Source: Myrica gale (lineage: Eukaryota; Streptophyta; Magnoliopsida; Fagales; Myricaceae). From it: a DNA stretch of 64,000 bases. The notes under the pieces are model-generated. The model was not told where the DNA came from. It made no database searches and saw nothing but the letters and a program-made list of their open reading frames with translations. Where the stretch lies: assembly GCA_963930655.1 (NCBI GenBank), contig OZ005602.1, positions 29,339,840 to 29,403,839 of the forward strand. The letters are read 5' to 3'. The first letter of the stretch is position 1. Each line of letters starts with the position of its first letter. Positions 49,238 to 60,089 of the stretch are shown one piece after another. The translations under genes were made by a program, and so were the position numbers.

Positions 49238-50094
49238 TGAAAGTGAATTCCTATTCTTTTCTCGTGGAGATAGGTTAAAAGATTTCGGGAGGTACATAAA
49301 ATTTTTTTGTGGGTTAATTTTTGCTTATGCTGAAGGTCGGGTGGAGAAGTTAACAGTACCAGGTTGGGAATTGGTGGTTCAAGGGCTAAGAGTGAAATGA
49401 TTGGATGAAGTTTTAAGGGAAAAGATTCAATTTTTCTTATAATTTTTGTTTACAGCAGAAGTCCAAAGGGAAGGGAGCCTTATTCTGGGCCAAAAGAAAC
49501 CGTGTCTTGATTTGGCGTCTCTTTAGATGCTTCTGTTTTGGAGGATTAGGTTTTCCTGGAATTTATGTTTTGCTTCAGAAGGAATTGCATGTTACATTGC
49601 GACGGAATTCTTAGCTTTGTGTCTCTTTAAATGTCTCAATATTCTTCAATACCCTCTTGGGTTGCTGGTTGAACAAGGGAAGATTGCTGTGGTGGTTTAG
49701 GTCTCAAGAAGGATTTTAAATGGTTCGTGGAAATGTCCCATTTGAGAATTCATTGTTTTTTGGGTGGTTAGGTATTGACAGAAAAGGGGAAAGGCAATAT
49801 GTTTAATTTGATGTTGTAAAGCGGAACTAAAGTTGTTATTATATCAATACCTTTATTTTTTGTCCCCCGGGATGACTCTCTCTCTCTCGATCGACTCGAC
49901 TGGTTGGTTTATGGATATTTTATCTTTTTGTGTGGAGAAAGTATGCGGAATCCTGCTGTGGTAGGTCCTGCCTGTGGAATTACCCCAAAAGAAGGGTCCT
50001 ACCGGTAGCTGGGAAATGGTTGAACGAACCTCTTTGTGGATTCTTTCAATCTTCCCAGAGAAGATCACAGCATACGAGGGATTGGAAATTTTGA
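49238..50094 (+). other. CCCH gene 3' UTR and downstream spacer
   Basis: The T/G-rich sequence probably includes the 3' UTR to about 49860. No ORF of interest is seen. Confidence 0.4.
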
Positions 50095-50513
50095 AGGGGG
50101 GGAGGGCCCAAAACTAAAAAAAAAAAAAAAAAAAAACGGGAGAGGCACCCCCGTGGCCACCACCGAACGGGGAGCCCAGATTTGGGCTCCCTGTCTGGCC
50201 ACCGGCGAGCGGGAGCCCAGATCTGGGCTCCCCGTTCGGTGGTGGCCACGGGGGTGCCTCTCCCGTGTTTTTTTTTTGTCCACGTGGACATTTTTATTAT
50301 TTTTTAAAAAGTTGGTACACGTGGCAATATTCTATTGGGTGTGACGTGTCACACCGTTAGCTGACTGGGCTCGGGAGTGACGGAATTGGACGGAAGGACT
50401 AAAAAGACAAACGTAAATAATCTAGGGACTGTTTTGAACAAAAATAAAACCTAGGGACTAAAAAGAGTACCGCCCCAAAACTTAGGGACTAAAAAAGATA
50501 TTAACCCTAAATT
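50095..50513. mobile_element. Repeat element with a 45-bp perfect hairpin
   Basis: Arms 50137-50181 and 50221-50265 are exact inverted repeats of 45 bases around a 39-base loop, flanked by a run of 22 A on the left and T on the right. The segment continues with three AGGGACTAAAAAG-type phrases (50395, 50455, 50485) and ends near TTAACCCTAA at 50513. The overlapping ORFs (102, 81 and 72 codons) are mirror images produced by the palindrome. Family unknown; a non-autonomous element truncated at its low end is likely. Confidence 0.7.
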
Positions 50514-50773
50514 AATTAGTGTCACGAGGTGGGGTATCTTGTGCCTCTATTTGATGCCCGTCACTCTTGGGTGGGCGGGTCTTTATCGGAATGAGATGAG
50601 AATGTAGATAGTTGTGTTTAGTACTTTTGAAGATGGATAGTGATTTGTGGGGGCATCTGGTCGGTTGAGAATTTGGATGCTTAGTTTACAAGTCTTGGTG
50701 GTTTGGTTCAGAGAATTATTCAAGATCATCACCATCATTATCATTAGCTTGATTTCTCTGGTCCAAGTCTTCA

Positions 50774-51150
50774 TTATTTTTAGGAAAAATTACACGGAGC
50801 TTTCTAGGATTTAGCCTATATCAAAAGTCTCGTTGGGTTTAAAAAAAAAAATTCAAAGCCCATATTTGAGTTTTTCATTGTTGTACGAAAACTAACTCAA
50901 GCCAATCCCGTTAATAGAGATAAGAGAGTTCAGTCCACTTAAGCTAAATGTCATGGCTAAAATCAATAGCTGCCTGCCATGTGTTTAAAATTACTTGTCC
51001 AGATCTCCAGTAACGAAGTTGACTTGAGTTAGTTTTTTTTACCAAAATGAAAAATTCAGTGAGCTTTTGAGATTTTTTTTAAAAACCCGGTGATACTTTT
51101 GATATTGGACTAAAACCTAGTGAGCTCCATGTAATTTTCCCTTATTTTTA
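50774..51150. mobile_element. MITE, 359 bp, with 9-bp target-site duplication
   Basis: TTATTTTTA at 50774-50782 recurs at 51142-51150. The element (50783-51141) has inverted ends GG(A)AAAATTACA(C/T)GGAGCT and further mirrored blocks (ACTAACTCAAG against CTTGAGTTAGT). Non-coding; a Mutator-like derivative is likely. Confidence 0.85.
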
Positions 51151-51360
51151 CTCATTTCCACCATTCGAGCCTTAATACTTGAGCTATGCTCGACAAGTAA
51201 TTTTAAACATGTGGCGGGCAATACTTGGTTTTAGTCATGACATTTAGCTTAAGTGGACATCGTTCACCCAGTGAGGCTTTTGATATTGGACTAAAAACTA
51301 GTGAGCTCAATGTAATTTTCCCATATTTTTACTCATTTCCACCATTGGAGCCTTAACACT
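51142..51360. repeat. Partial duplicate of the MITE right half
   Basis: GATATTGGACTAAAA, TAGTGAGCTC, ATGTAATTTTCCC and TTTTTACTCATTTCCACCAT all occur both at 51097-51165 and at 51278-51345. The part between (ATGTCATGACTAAAACC-like, inverted) matches the MITE centre. This looks like a second, truncated copy or a local rearrangement. Confidence 0.65.
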
Positions 51361-51414
51361 TAAGCGATGCCATTAAAATGTAGCAAAATCTAGTAGCATG
51401 GTTAAGTCAGTTTG

Positions 51415-51765
51415 TTATAAGGGAAGGTGGGTCACTGGGCTCTGCCAGAAGTAGGGAAAAAACCTTCGACCATGTTTCGAGTTGCCCACAAACCAAAAAC
51501 ACAATGTTTGGTGAACGCATAGAGCCGGCGCTTTCAGAAGGAAAACTAGACAGAGAAATAAAACCAAACACCTTGAAAAGGTCCACTTAGCAATGTGATG
51601 AGGCAGGAAATTCCAGATGCGTGGGATCCAGGAAAGGGAACAATCCTTAAAGCGAGAGAAAAAATCCCAGAGCTTTTGCATACTCTCTTCCAGCTGCGAG
51701 TTAATCAGTTTGCAGGAGTGTACTGCAAGTGCGATGTCGTGGACTGGTGGGTTCTGCATTTGCAC
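51415..51765 (-). mobile_element. LINE fragment: RNase H-like domain
   Basis: The minus-strand ORF contains SCKLINSQLEESMQKLWDFF, then CSLSWIPRIWNFLPHHIAKW. This is the end of the RNase H-like domain found downstream of reverse transcriptase in plant LINEs (the pattern of Asn-x-x-x-His near a LAKWA-like tail). No RT is present, so it is an isolated fragment. Confidence 0.7.
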
Positions 51766-52194
51766 TGGTGTTTTCTTGGGTTCTCAGTAATGGAAGAATC
51801 GCAGAAGTGTATTCAGCCAAAGAATGATGATGGAGATTTGCTGAAGTGGGTATTTTTTTTTCCCAATGGATTCACATCTTTCATTAATGAAACAGCAACT
51901 TGATTCGTATAACAATATTAGAGCATATATTATTACAAACATGTTAAGTTACAGACATGATTAGAACTATTACAATAGTGGCTGTATGCGGAAGATAATT
52001 AACTTCACTTCAAAAGACAGACACAATGAGTTTGCAGATTCTATATTCCTGAGGGTTCAATTTTCTTGGCAAGCACTTCTTTGCCGCTGCTCACTGTAAA
52101 TTATTCCCTGCTTGAAGCTTTACCAAGAAAATTTAGATGGTCCAACAGTGTCTCCATTATCTCTTATTGTAGGTGGGGGCATATAAACCAATTC

Positions 52195-55100
52195 CTATTG
52201 CACTGTTTTGCCCCTAAGGAAGCGCCATGGACCAGTTGCTGTACCCACTCTGCAGTTATAATTGCAGAAGAAAAATAGTAAAATTAAGCAGTCACATAAA
52301 GTTTTTAGGGTACACCAACAAATGGAAAAGAAGGAACATTACCTCCAAACACCTGCAACTGTGCGCAAACCCATGTAGATGATTAAGGCATACCAGATAC
52401 CAAGATATCCTTTGGCTCTAGCAAGCAGGAATTCTGATGAAAGACTGGCTATAGCCATCATAACCTAAACAAAGAGAAAACTTATGATCGTCAAAGAAAA
52501 AGTTCACAAAGATAAGTCTAAACGTCAAAGCTTGAGCCCATGTTTATTGGGTGGAAAAAGAGGGCCTGTAAACTTGCCATTGAGTATGCAGTGTATGCAA
52601 AGTCGGATGCTCCGAAGTTGACACCATCAAGAACAAAAGCTAAGGTGTTTATTGGTTGTGTACCTGCAATAAACTGAGCCGCAGTCGCCCCAAGGGAAAA
52701 TTTCAGATGAAAATGGAAAATGCAATTATTTTAATCTTCATGTATAGTGCTTGTTAGGTGGAAATACCGGTATGCCCAAATACATAAGGTGGAGAACATT
52801 TTTGTCAGTTGTGAATACTCCAGCTCCAAAGTACAAACCAGCTCCAACGATTACAAGGAGCCCCAAACCCGCAACAAAACCGAGCTGCAAATCAAAAGGG
52901 CTTTTTAATTTAGCCTATGTAAACACTTCAAATGACAGTGAGAGCAATTGGGAGGAGTTCCAATCTTTTAGGTAAAGAGAGAATGACTAGTACCTGTGCT
53001 ACCCGGAGGGCAGTTTCTATAGCCTTTTTATTGTCCTTCTCAGCAAATGCATAAGCTAGAATTGCCTAAAGAACAGAGAGTAAATTGCTTCTTAGTTTTG
53101 TAATTAACCATGCTGTTTTGATTGTTCCCCAGTGAAACATCAAGCTTGCACTAACATTTATGGAAATGTTGAGATTAAGATATAGTGGTTTATTAGCTTC
53201 GTGAAAAAAGCAAGAAGAACAATGTCTACCTGTCCAGAAACAGCCAAACCATCAGCGAGAAGTGATGATGTCAACCAGACCTGCAAGCAAATCTGGAATG
53301 CAGCCATGGGAGTAGGGCCTTGCCTTGCAGCCAATGCAGCCGCAAATGTCACACAAGATGTCACAGCTATGACTCTGGTCAACATGAGAGCACCTGCATG
53401 GATCGGAAACAGAAGTTAACAATGGTGAAATTATTCCAGAGGCACTTAAATGTGGATCTCTTGAAGTCATAAGTAACAGGAAGTCTGTTTGTATTGGAGT
53501 CTTTGACCACATAAGACTTTTAATTTTAAAGGCCCATGCAGTGCAGTTGGTAGTAAACATTTCACCAATATACGCTTTGGTTTTGAAATTTGAGAAATCC
53601 AGAAGAGAAGTCACCGATGGAAGAGATTAAGCCTCTTACCATTTTTAAGAAACCGACCAAATTGCAATTGTTTCACGCCTGGAGCCAATAGATTTACTTC
53701 TTGCATCAATCTCAGAAAAAGGATCAGAGCGATTGTGTACCTGAATGGAACATCAAAGAATCACCATGAGATGCATACAGCCATGAAGCAAACGTACATG
53801 TACTAGCTACTAACTTTTTTATTCAACTTACTGTGAAAGAGCATGTGAAATGGCCGCACCCCTGACTCCGAAACGCAGAACAAAGATAAATATTGGGTCC
53901 AAGAAGATATTCAAAGCGTCTCCCACAACTGCATTTATTAAGCCAAAATAAAATACACATCATGCATGAAATTACCTCACTCATAGGCGAAATGTCTCCT
54001 GCAATGTGCAGAAACAGTCGATAAATAACAGTACTCTACCAGCTTCCTACCTGTTGCATACAAAGGAGTTGTGGTGTCCTTAAAGCCTCTGAAGACCCCT
54101 TGCATGGCCAAGGAAAGGAGAACCGCAGGAGCACCAAGGGCTCTTACTGCCAAGTACTGGCGTGCTGGTTCATACATGGGAGAGTCCTGTTCAACAGGAG
54201 CGATTAAACGCATTAAAAATATACAAAAAAGATATATTCATCAGTTGACACCCAAAAATATTCCAGAAATCAATAACCTCTAGTATAGTATATGTGATAG
54301 GTAAAAAGGACACTTACACTCTTGACACCCATAAGGCTTAGGAGAATTTTTGCTGCATAAATAAGGAACAAGGCTTGTACCACGCCAAGAAGTGTGCCCA
54401 TGATTATTGCTGTTGTTGCCGAAGGAATGTTTCTCTTCTCCTTTTTACCGGTTGCCACGGCCTTTTCCTTGGAATGGGACTTGCTTGCTGTCTCGTTAGA
54501 ATCTGATAACAATTACCAAGAGATCAATATGTGAGAGCATTCACAATTTGTATCAGTCCTACAATGTTCTAAACAAGATCAAGCAGGTATCTTGGATATA
54601 TATCGTTGTTCCTAAGTACTTTTTTTCTTTCTAAAATCTGATTGCTAAGGACTAAACTCTTTGCATTTTTTTCTAAATATATCGTTGTTCCTAAGTACTT
54701 CCTGTTGTTTTTCACACACATTTTACATTTTCGGAAACGGAAACTATATTCCTAGATTCTTTAAGAACAAACGGTTCTGTAAGAATGATATCACGAGAAT
54801 ATTACTCTGAGTCTCTGACCACTACTTTATGTGCGCCATAGTGTTCTGTTTTTTTTTTGACATCTCCCAAATTTGTGTAGAGAAAGAGAGAGCGAGAGAG
54901 AGAGAGGGAGGGAGCACCATTTTTCGGGGTAGAACCTTCTTCCAAGTTCTCAAGCATGGCCTTAGCCTTTTGAGTTTCCTTTTCCATTTGTTCCATCGTG
55001 TGTTCCTCAGCAACAAAAGAAGTGGTGATGCTCACAATGGGGTACATGGTAATCCTTGAAGCTTGGTTGAATATGGCTATAGCAACTCCAACACCACCAA

Positions 55101-55664
55101 TGTCTACCGCACCTGCATAAATAGTGGAAGTTAAAGCCAATGTAGGTAAAATTTGGCCAGTGCAACAGAATAATAGGCACCTAAATTATCACTAGAAGTA
55201 AGTTCAGGTAGCCGAAGCCTAGAATCTCTATAGGAAAATCAATGTCGATCGAATAGAGAAGCAGACCTAGACGACCAATGAACATAGTGTCGATGAGTGA
55301 AGCCACAGGATCAGCTGCTAAAGTAAGGATTGCAGGGATTGCAATTCCTAAGATCTCCTTTCCAAGTGCATCCAGCTTGCAAACGCTCCTGAAATTACAT
55401 TTACCAAAAAGAGTACCAAACATTCATAAGCTTTTCTCTACGTACTAAAAAATTAAAATAAAATAAAAGAACCAAAATTGACCTGAAAACTAGCTAGAAG
55501 AATTGGATTAAATCGTACCTCAAGTCTTTGAAGAAAATGGCCATTGGAACCTTTGACGCGCTCTGATATCCCTCCAAACCATTAGTTGTAGTATCAGCTT
55601 GCAGCTCAAGTGGAGCGCCATTCTGATCTTCGACGTTCGGGTGGGAATCGCCATTCTGAGCCAT
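52195..55664 (-). CDS. MATE efflux transporter (FRD3/DTX42-type), copy A, frameshifted near the 3' end
   Basis: Thirteen exons on the minus strand: 55519-55664, 55267-55388, 54918-55112, 54318-54502, 54051-54186, 53832-53928, 53640-53740, 53230-53393, 52994-53065, 52768-52884, 52578-52673, 52343-52465 and 52195-52249. Family blocks include EILGIAIPAILTLAADPVAS, FNQASRITMYPIVSITTSFV, ALGAPAVLLSLAMQGVFRGF, LDPIFIFVLRFG and MAAFQICLQVWLTSSLLADG. The long charged loop between the second and third helices (around residues 125-175) is typical of citrate-exporting FRD3/MATE proteins of xylem loading or aluminium tolerance; substrate is inferred. Exon 12 has one extra A (plus strand GATGAAAAGAC where copy B has GATGAAAGAC). 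The frame then ends at a TAG about 75 bases before the last junction, removing the final helix and tail. The exon-3 donor is ambiguous (54918 or 54936). Probably a pseudogene, unless the extra base is a sequencing error. Confidence 0.9.
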
Positions 55665-55892
55665 GATATCTAATGGATGGAAGTTTAATTTGAATCAGAC
55701 TAGAATTAGTATCTTCATGGTTGAAGTGGGTGGAATTAATGATGGATCTTTTCAATAAAACGTATCCATGTCCATGGTGCTCCCTTCCAAATTTTTCTTT
55801 GTCTCTTCTTTTTCTTTCTAAGTATATCTAAGATACTCAAAAAAGTTAAATGATTGCCTCATAACTATTGATATTCTATAAGGATGACGGGT

Positions 55893-55918
55893 ATATATAT
55901 ATATATATATATATATAG
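55893..55918. repeat. (AT)n microsatellite
   Basis: About 13 AT units upstream of MATE copy A. Confidence 0.9.
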
Positions 55919-56966
55919 AAGCTCATTGAATAAACTTTACATAAAGCAGAAGTACTTCGTGCAGGAAGGGCTAAGGCTATGAAATTAAACTAAATCAACC
56001 AGCTTGTAAATGGGTTATGCTTATATATAGCAACAAACTTCAAATCATTGTACTGTATCACAAACCTTCCTTACTGAGATGACCGCAATGAAGATATCAG
56101 TGGCTGCGGAAATAGTAAAAGAGGAAGCTGCAGATTGCTGATTGCTGGATGATGAAATGACGTTAATATATCGGATATTTATACACAGAGGCCTTAGAAT
56201 ATAAAATACAAAATAACATAGCAAAACAGAAGCGACCTATAGATATTGACAAATATTTAATATCCTGCCAACTTTAATGCAAGTAACATCAAGATAAACA
56301 TACGGAACTCATCTGGTTTCTGAAAAGACAAGTACGTCCATAGTCAAATTTCATGCAGTGCGAGGAAGTTTTTATTGTGGGTTTGTTTTGTCGGGAAGCA
56401 AAAAAAAAGTATTATATTGATCATTGATCAAGAGGATGGTTCTACCTTTCCATAAGGTCGTGACCCACGCACTTATTTTGCTTGAACAACGCCTTAGCTC
56501 CATATTATCAACAGTACGATGCAAACTTAATGAAATGCATGCAATTCCATGCAGTACCAACAATTAATGTATATAATATCCAAGCTAGTAATTGTTGTGA
56601 TATCATTGTTCTTAATTAATGGAGTAGATTTGGACGCGCGTCATGACCTGGATAAGTATTAATCCTTGATGCGTTTCGATCGAGAGTGATCTTCCTATTA
56701 CCACAAACTCCAAAATGTAAGGACTTCTTAATATTCTTGTAGTCCAAAGTGGAAAATATGTTCTGACTATTTTCTATACAATTTCCACATTCTTTCATGA
56801 CCTCTTACCATGCGTCGTGTGGATAGTTACCAAGTTATATACATGGCATAATATATAGGCAAAAATCTCCATTACACCTATACTTGGTAGGATGATCAGT
56901 ACGATTGACACCGGCCCGTGCATGATGAATTTGCTGTGCTGGCAGCGTGCACAGTCGCTGAATCTA

Positions 56967-57001
<35 letters not shown>
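56967..57001. repeat. (AT)n microsatellite
   Basis: About 17 AT units in the spacer between the MATE genes. Confidence 0.9.
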
Positions 57002-57003
<2 letters not shown>

Positions 57004-58849
57004 ACACGTTTTTCGAGCTACAGTGTAATATTTAATTAGAGTATAGTTTATTTATATCCCCTTGTATTAATATAAAATTTCCCCATATCCATTAAAACAG
57101 TAATACTGCATGCCTGTTTCTGCCTTTAATTTGGCGACGGAACACATAATTAATTAATTATGTGAATTTTGCTACTAATACCTACGACAAGTTGATCAAG
57201 GCCGGCTAATCACCATGCTGAGACAAGATATGCATCAGCCTCGCCGGCCCACATAGCTTCTCCTCCTATCTGCATTGCAATCAAACGTGTTGTGGCATGA
57301 CATATCACTTTCTATAAGCGAATCAAGATCAGCTAGGCTAACGTACGTACAAATCTGCATGATTTTATAACAAGAAGATCCTAGGTAAGGCCGTCCATAC
57401 ATGCATTCGTTTTACTCTAATATAAACCTAGACAAAAACCAATTAATCTATATTTGTGTTTTCAATCGTCCTTATAAGTAATTGAAAATAAAATATTTCC
57501 TAGGCTCCGGCCATGTTGTCACTACTAGATTCCAGAGTATGAAGAAGGTTACAATCAAGCGGGGAGATACTTGGTGTGATAAGTATTCCGAATCCCATAT
57601 GGGTCTTAGAGAAAAGAAGGAATGAGAGATGAGTTATATATAAATAGTCACGTCTCACATTAGGACCATATTAGGTTAAATTGGATTTGATAATGATCTA
57701 AGAAGCTTCAAAAACAAATTTAATTAGTCATTTTGAAGTCAATTAAACAAAGATATGACTAGTGCTTTTCTTAAGTCGTTAGAGTTGAAGAATAGAAAAA
57801 TCCTTTTTAACAATTAATTAAGAGAGTGAGCTAGCTAGCTAGGTTTGGTTATGCAGGAAAATGACCCATCTACGTAAACATAGGGTTTGACATGCTATCA
57901 GGCCGGGGTGAGTCTCGCCTGTCAGATGTGGCATATTGCATGGTTATATAAGCAAATTAAGAGAGGACGAAGAAGCTGGAAAAGGAGTAGTACTTGAACC
58001 GACCGGAATATCTGCACTGAAATAATGGCAAAGTCTGTGTAAGAATTGTGACAGAGATGGGAGTAGGGGTTTGGTAGGAGCGTTTCCAATTAATCAACAT
58101 GAAGATCATGCAGTGCATGTGCGTGACACGTTCATACGCACTTACCTGAAAAGTTCTCCTTCGTTTCATATATAATAAATTCCCACATAGACCATCAGAA
58201 AGAAAAAATATAATCCCCGGATTACGTACGTCAAGGAAAGATTTAATTATGTCGAAATCTGAATCACAAATTAAGAAGAAAGGAGGGGACCAAAATGAAA
58301 TTAACTAAAGAAATTCTACATCTTGGATGACGTGCAATCGCCTGTGAATGTTCCCGTACACATGAAAAAGGAAGGTACGTCATTCAGGAGTACTCGTACT
58401 TAGGAGGTAATTAGCTAGGCTGAGTAATTGGCATTATATTTGGTGAGAAACGTACCGAATGTAATCTTGTTTATTAATTACCAGCTTTTTCCCGTGGAGT
58501 ACTTTTTGTCCCAGTAGTACTACTGATCCCAAAATTTCTAAATTTTTATTCTCTAATTAAGTAGTCCATATTTGATCGACCTCATCATAATCCCTAAGCG
58601 TTAGCTAATTAATTCGTTTAATTACGCATATTTTAACGAGACCAATTAATTCCAATTATTTGAGCTTGTGGAATCAGTTATAAAACCTCGAGTGCTCATG
58701 ATTTACTACAACTACGTACATATACGAAATACAATAGTTAATTAGCATCTATACAAGGTTTTCTCATTCCACCAACTTTTTTCTTTCTCGGTAGGTAATT
58801 AAGCAGGTATATATATTATAAACAAAAACAATGTCAAGGTTGGTTACTA

Positions 58850-59890
58850 GGCACTCAATGTGCTTAAATCAAGTGTATCAGATACACACAATAACAACCC
58901 AACTAGATAAAACAAAGATTTAAAAGTGGTTAGATCTAGAGAGAACTATGTCCACCATAAAAAACACAATGGGCTATATCTTTACTTCTCAATTTCTCTT
59001 TTTAACTTGTACATAGAAGAACTTATTTATAGTACCCAAATCACAAAGAATCCACATTCTCAACTAATGTGGGACTAAGATAATTTATATTCTAACACCC
59101 TCCCTCAAACTCAATATCATCGATACCAACTTGAGTTTGTAAAGAACATGACAAATGATGATGACGTCCGGATCAGACACAAAGCTGCAACACAAAAAAT
59201 GCACGGCGAGGCGGAATACTAGTTACAATGGTGAACAGTGGTTGAAATGTTGGATACGATGGAGAATGATGGCTGAAATACTAGAAACGTGGCTTTGATA
59301 CCATATTGAAATAAACATAAACGAGTTTGCACAAGAGTGGGAGAGAGAGAAGTGAGGACCAAATGGTTTAAGGTACTTCGGTCTTATGACCTACTTCCAA
59401 TATTGGGAAAGCTTGGGAGGGCTACATGATTTTTCTTATTCAATATGATTCTGAGTGTGTATTTACAAGAGATTAGAGAATGTGTATTTATACAAGAATG
59501 AAGGAGACAAATCTTTACAAAAAGGGGCCCTAATTTGTGACTTCATCAAATGATTCAATCAAAGCACACTACATGAGGTCCATAAATCTCCTTCATTGAT
59601 GATTTATATAACAAATAATATTCTAACACCCCCCTCAAAACCAAGATGGTTATGCCGATATCAACTTAAGTTTGTAAACAAGATGATCAATGATGACCAA
59701 TTATTGGAAATGTGGCTTTGATACAATGTTGAAATAAACGGAAACAGGTTTGCACAAGAGCGAGATCGGCAGAAGTGAGGACAAAATGGTTTAAGGTGGT
59801 TCAAATTTACGACCTACGTCCACCATCGAGAAATCTCGGGAGGGCTACATGATTTCTTTAATTCATGAATATGATTCTTTCCAAGATCAT
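58850..59890 (-). mobile_element. LTR-retrotransposon remnants (probably Copia-type), degraded
   Basis: Two related stretches (about 59090-59480 and 59625-59880) share TTCTAACACCC with CTCAAA, TTGATAC(C/A)A(T/A)(A/G)TTGAAATAAAC, GTTTGCACAAGAG and GGGAGGGCTACATGATTT. On the minus strand the GGTATCAAAGCCAC-like string resembles the initiator-Met tRNA primer site beside an LTR. No coding parts are seen. It is an old, broken fossil, with one piece duplicated. Confidence 0.55.
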
Positions 59891-60089
59891 TGTATAGATC
59901 AGACTTTTCCACGATGCAACTCTCCCTGGTTAAGACCTCTCTGTTGTATTTTTTGTGTGCTTCAAAATGAATTCTTGATTGTACAATGATATATTTTTGC
60001 TTTATTTTGGGAGGCATTTCTTCATAGCCTGAGAGTGTCTATACGACTCGATAAATTAATTTTGTTGGAATAGATGCTTGGGTGAACAA

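Larger units (their letters stand above)
55665..58840. other. Spacer and upstream region of MATE copy A
   Basis: The first 170 bases match the sequence upstream of copy B. Beyond that it is AT-rich with (AT)n runs at 55893-55918 and 56967-57001. I recognise no gene: ORFs at 56372-56563, 56616-56798 and 57957-58169 are short and featureless. Leader and promoter of copy A probably lie within 55665-56170. Confidence 0.45.

Noticed and set aside
50036-50344. ORFs of 72-102 codons on opposite strands with matching peptides
   Set aside because: They are two readings of the same perfect palindrome.
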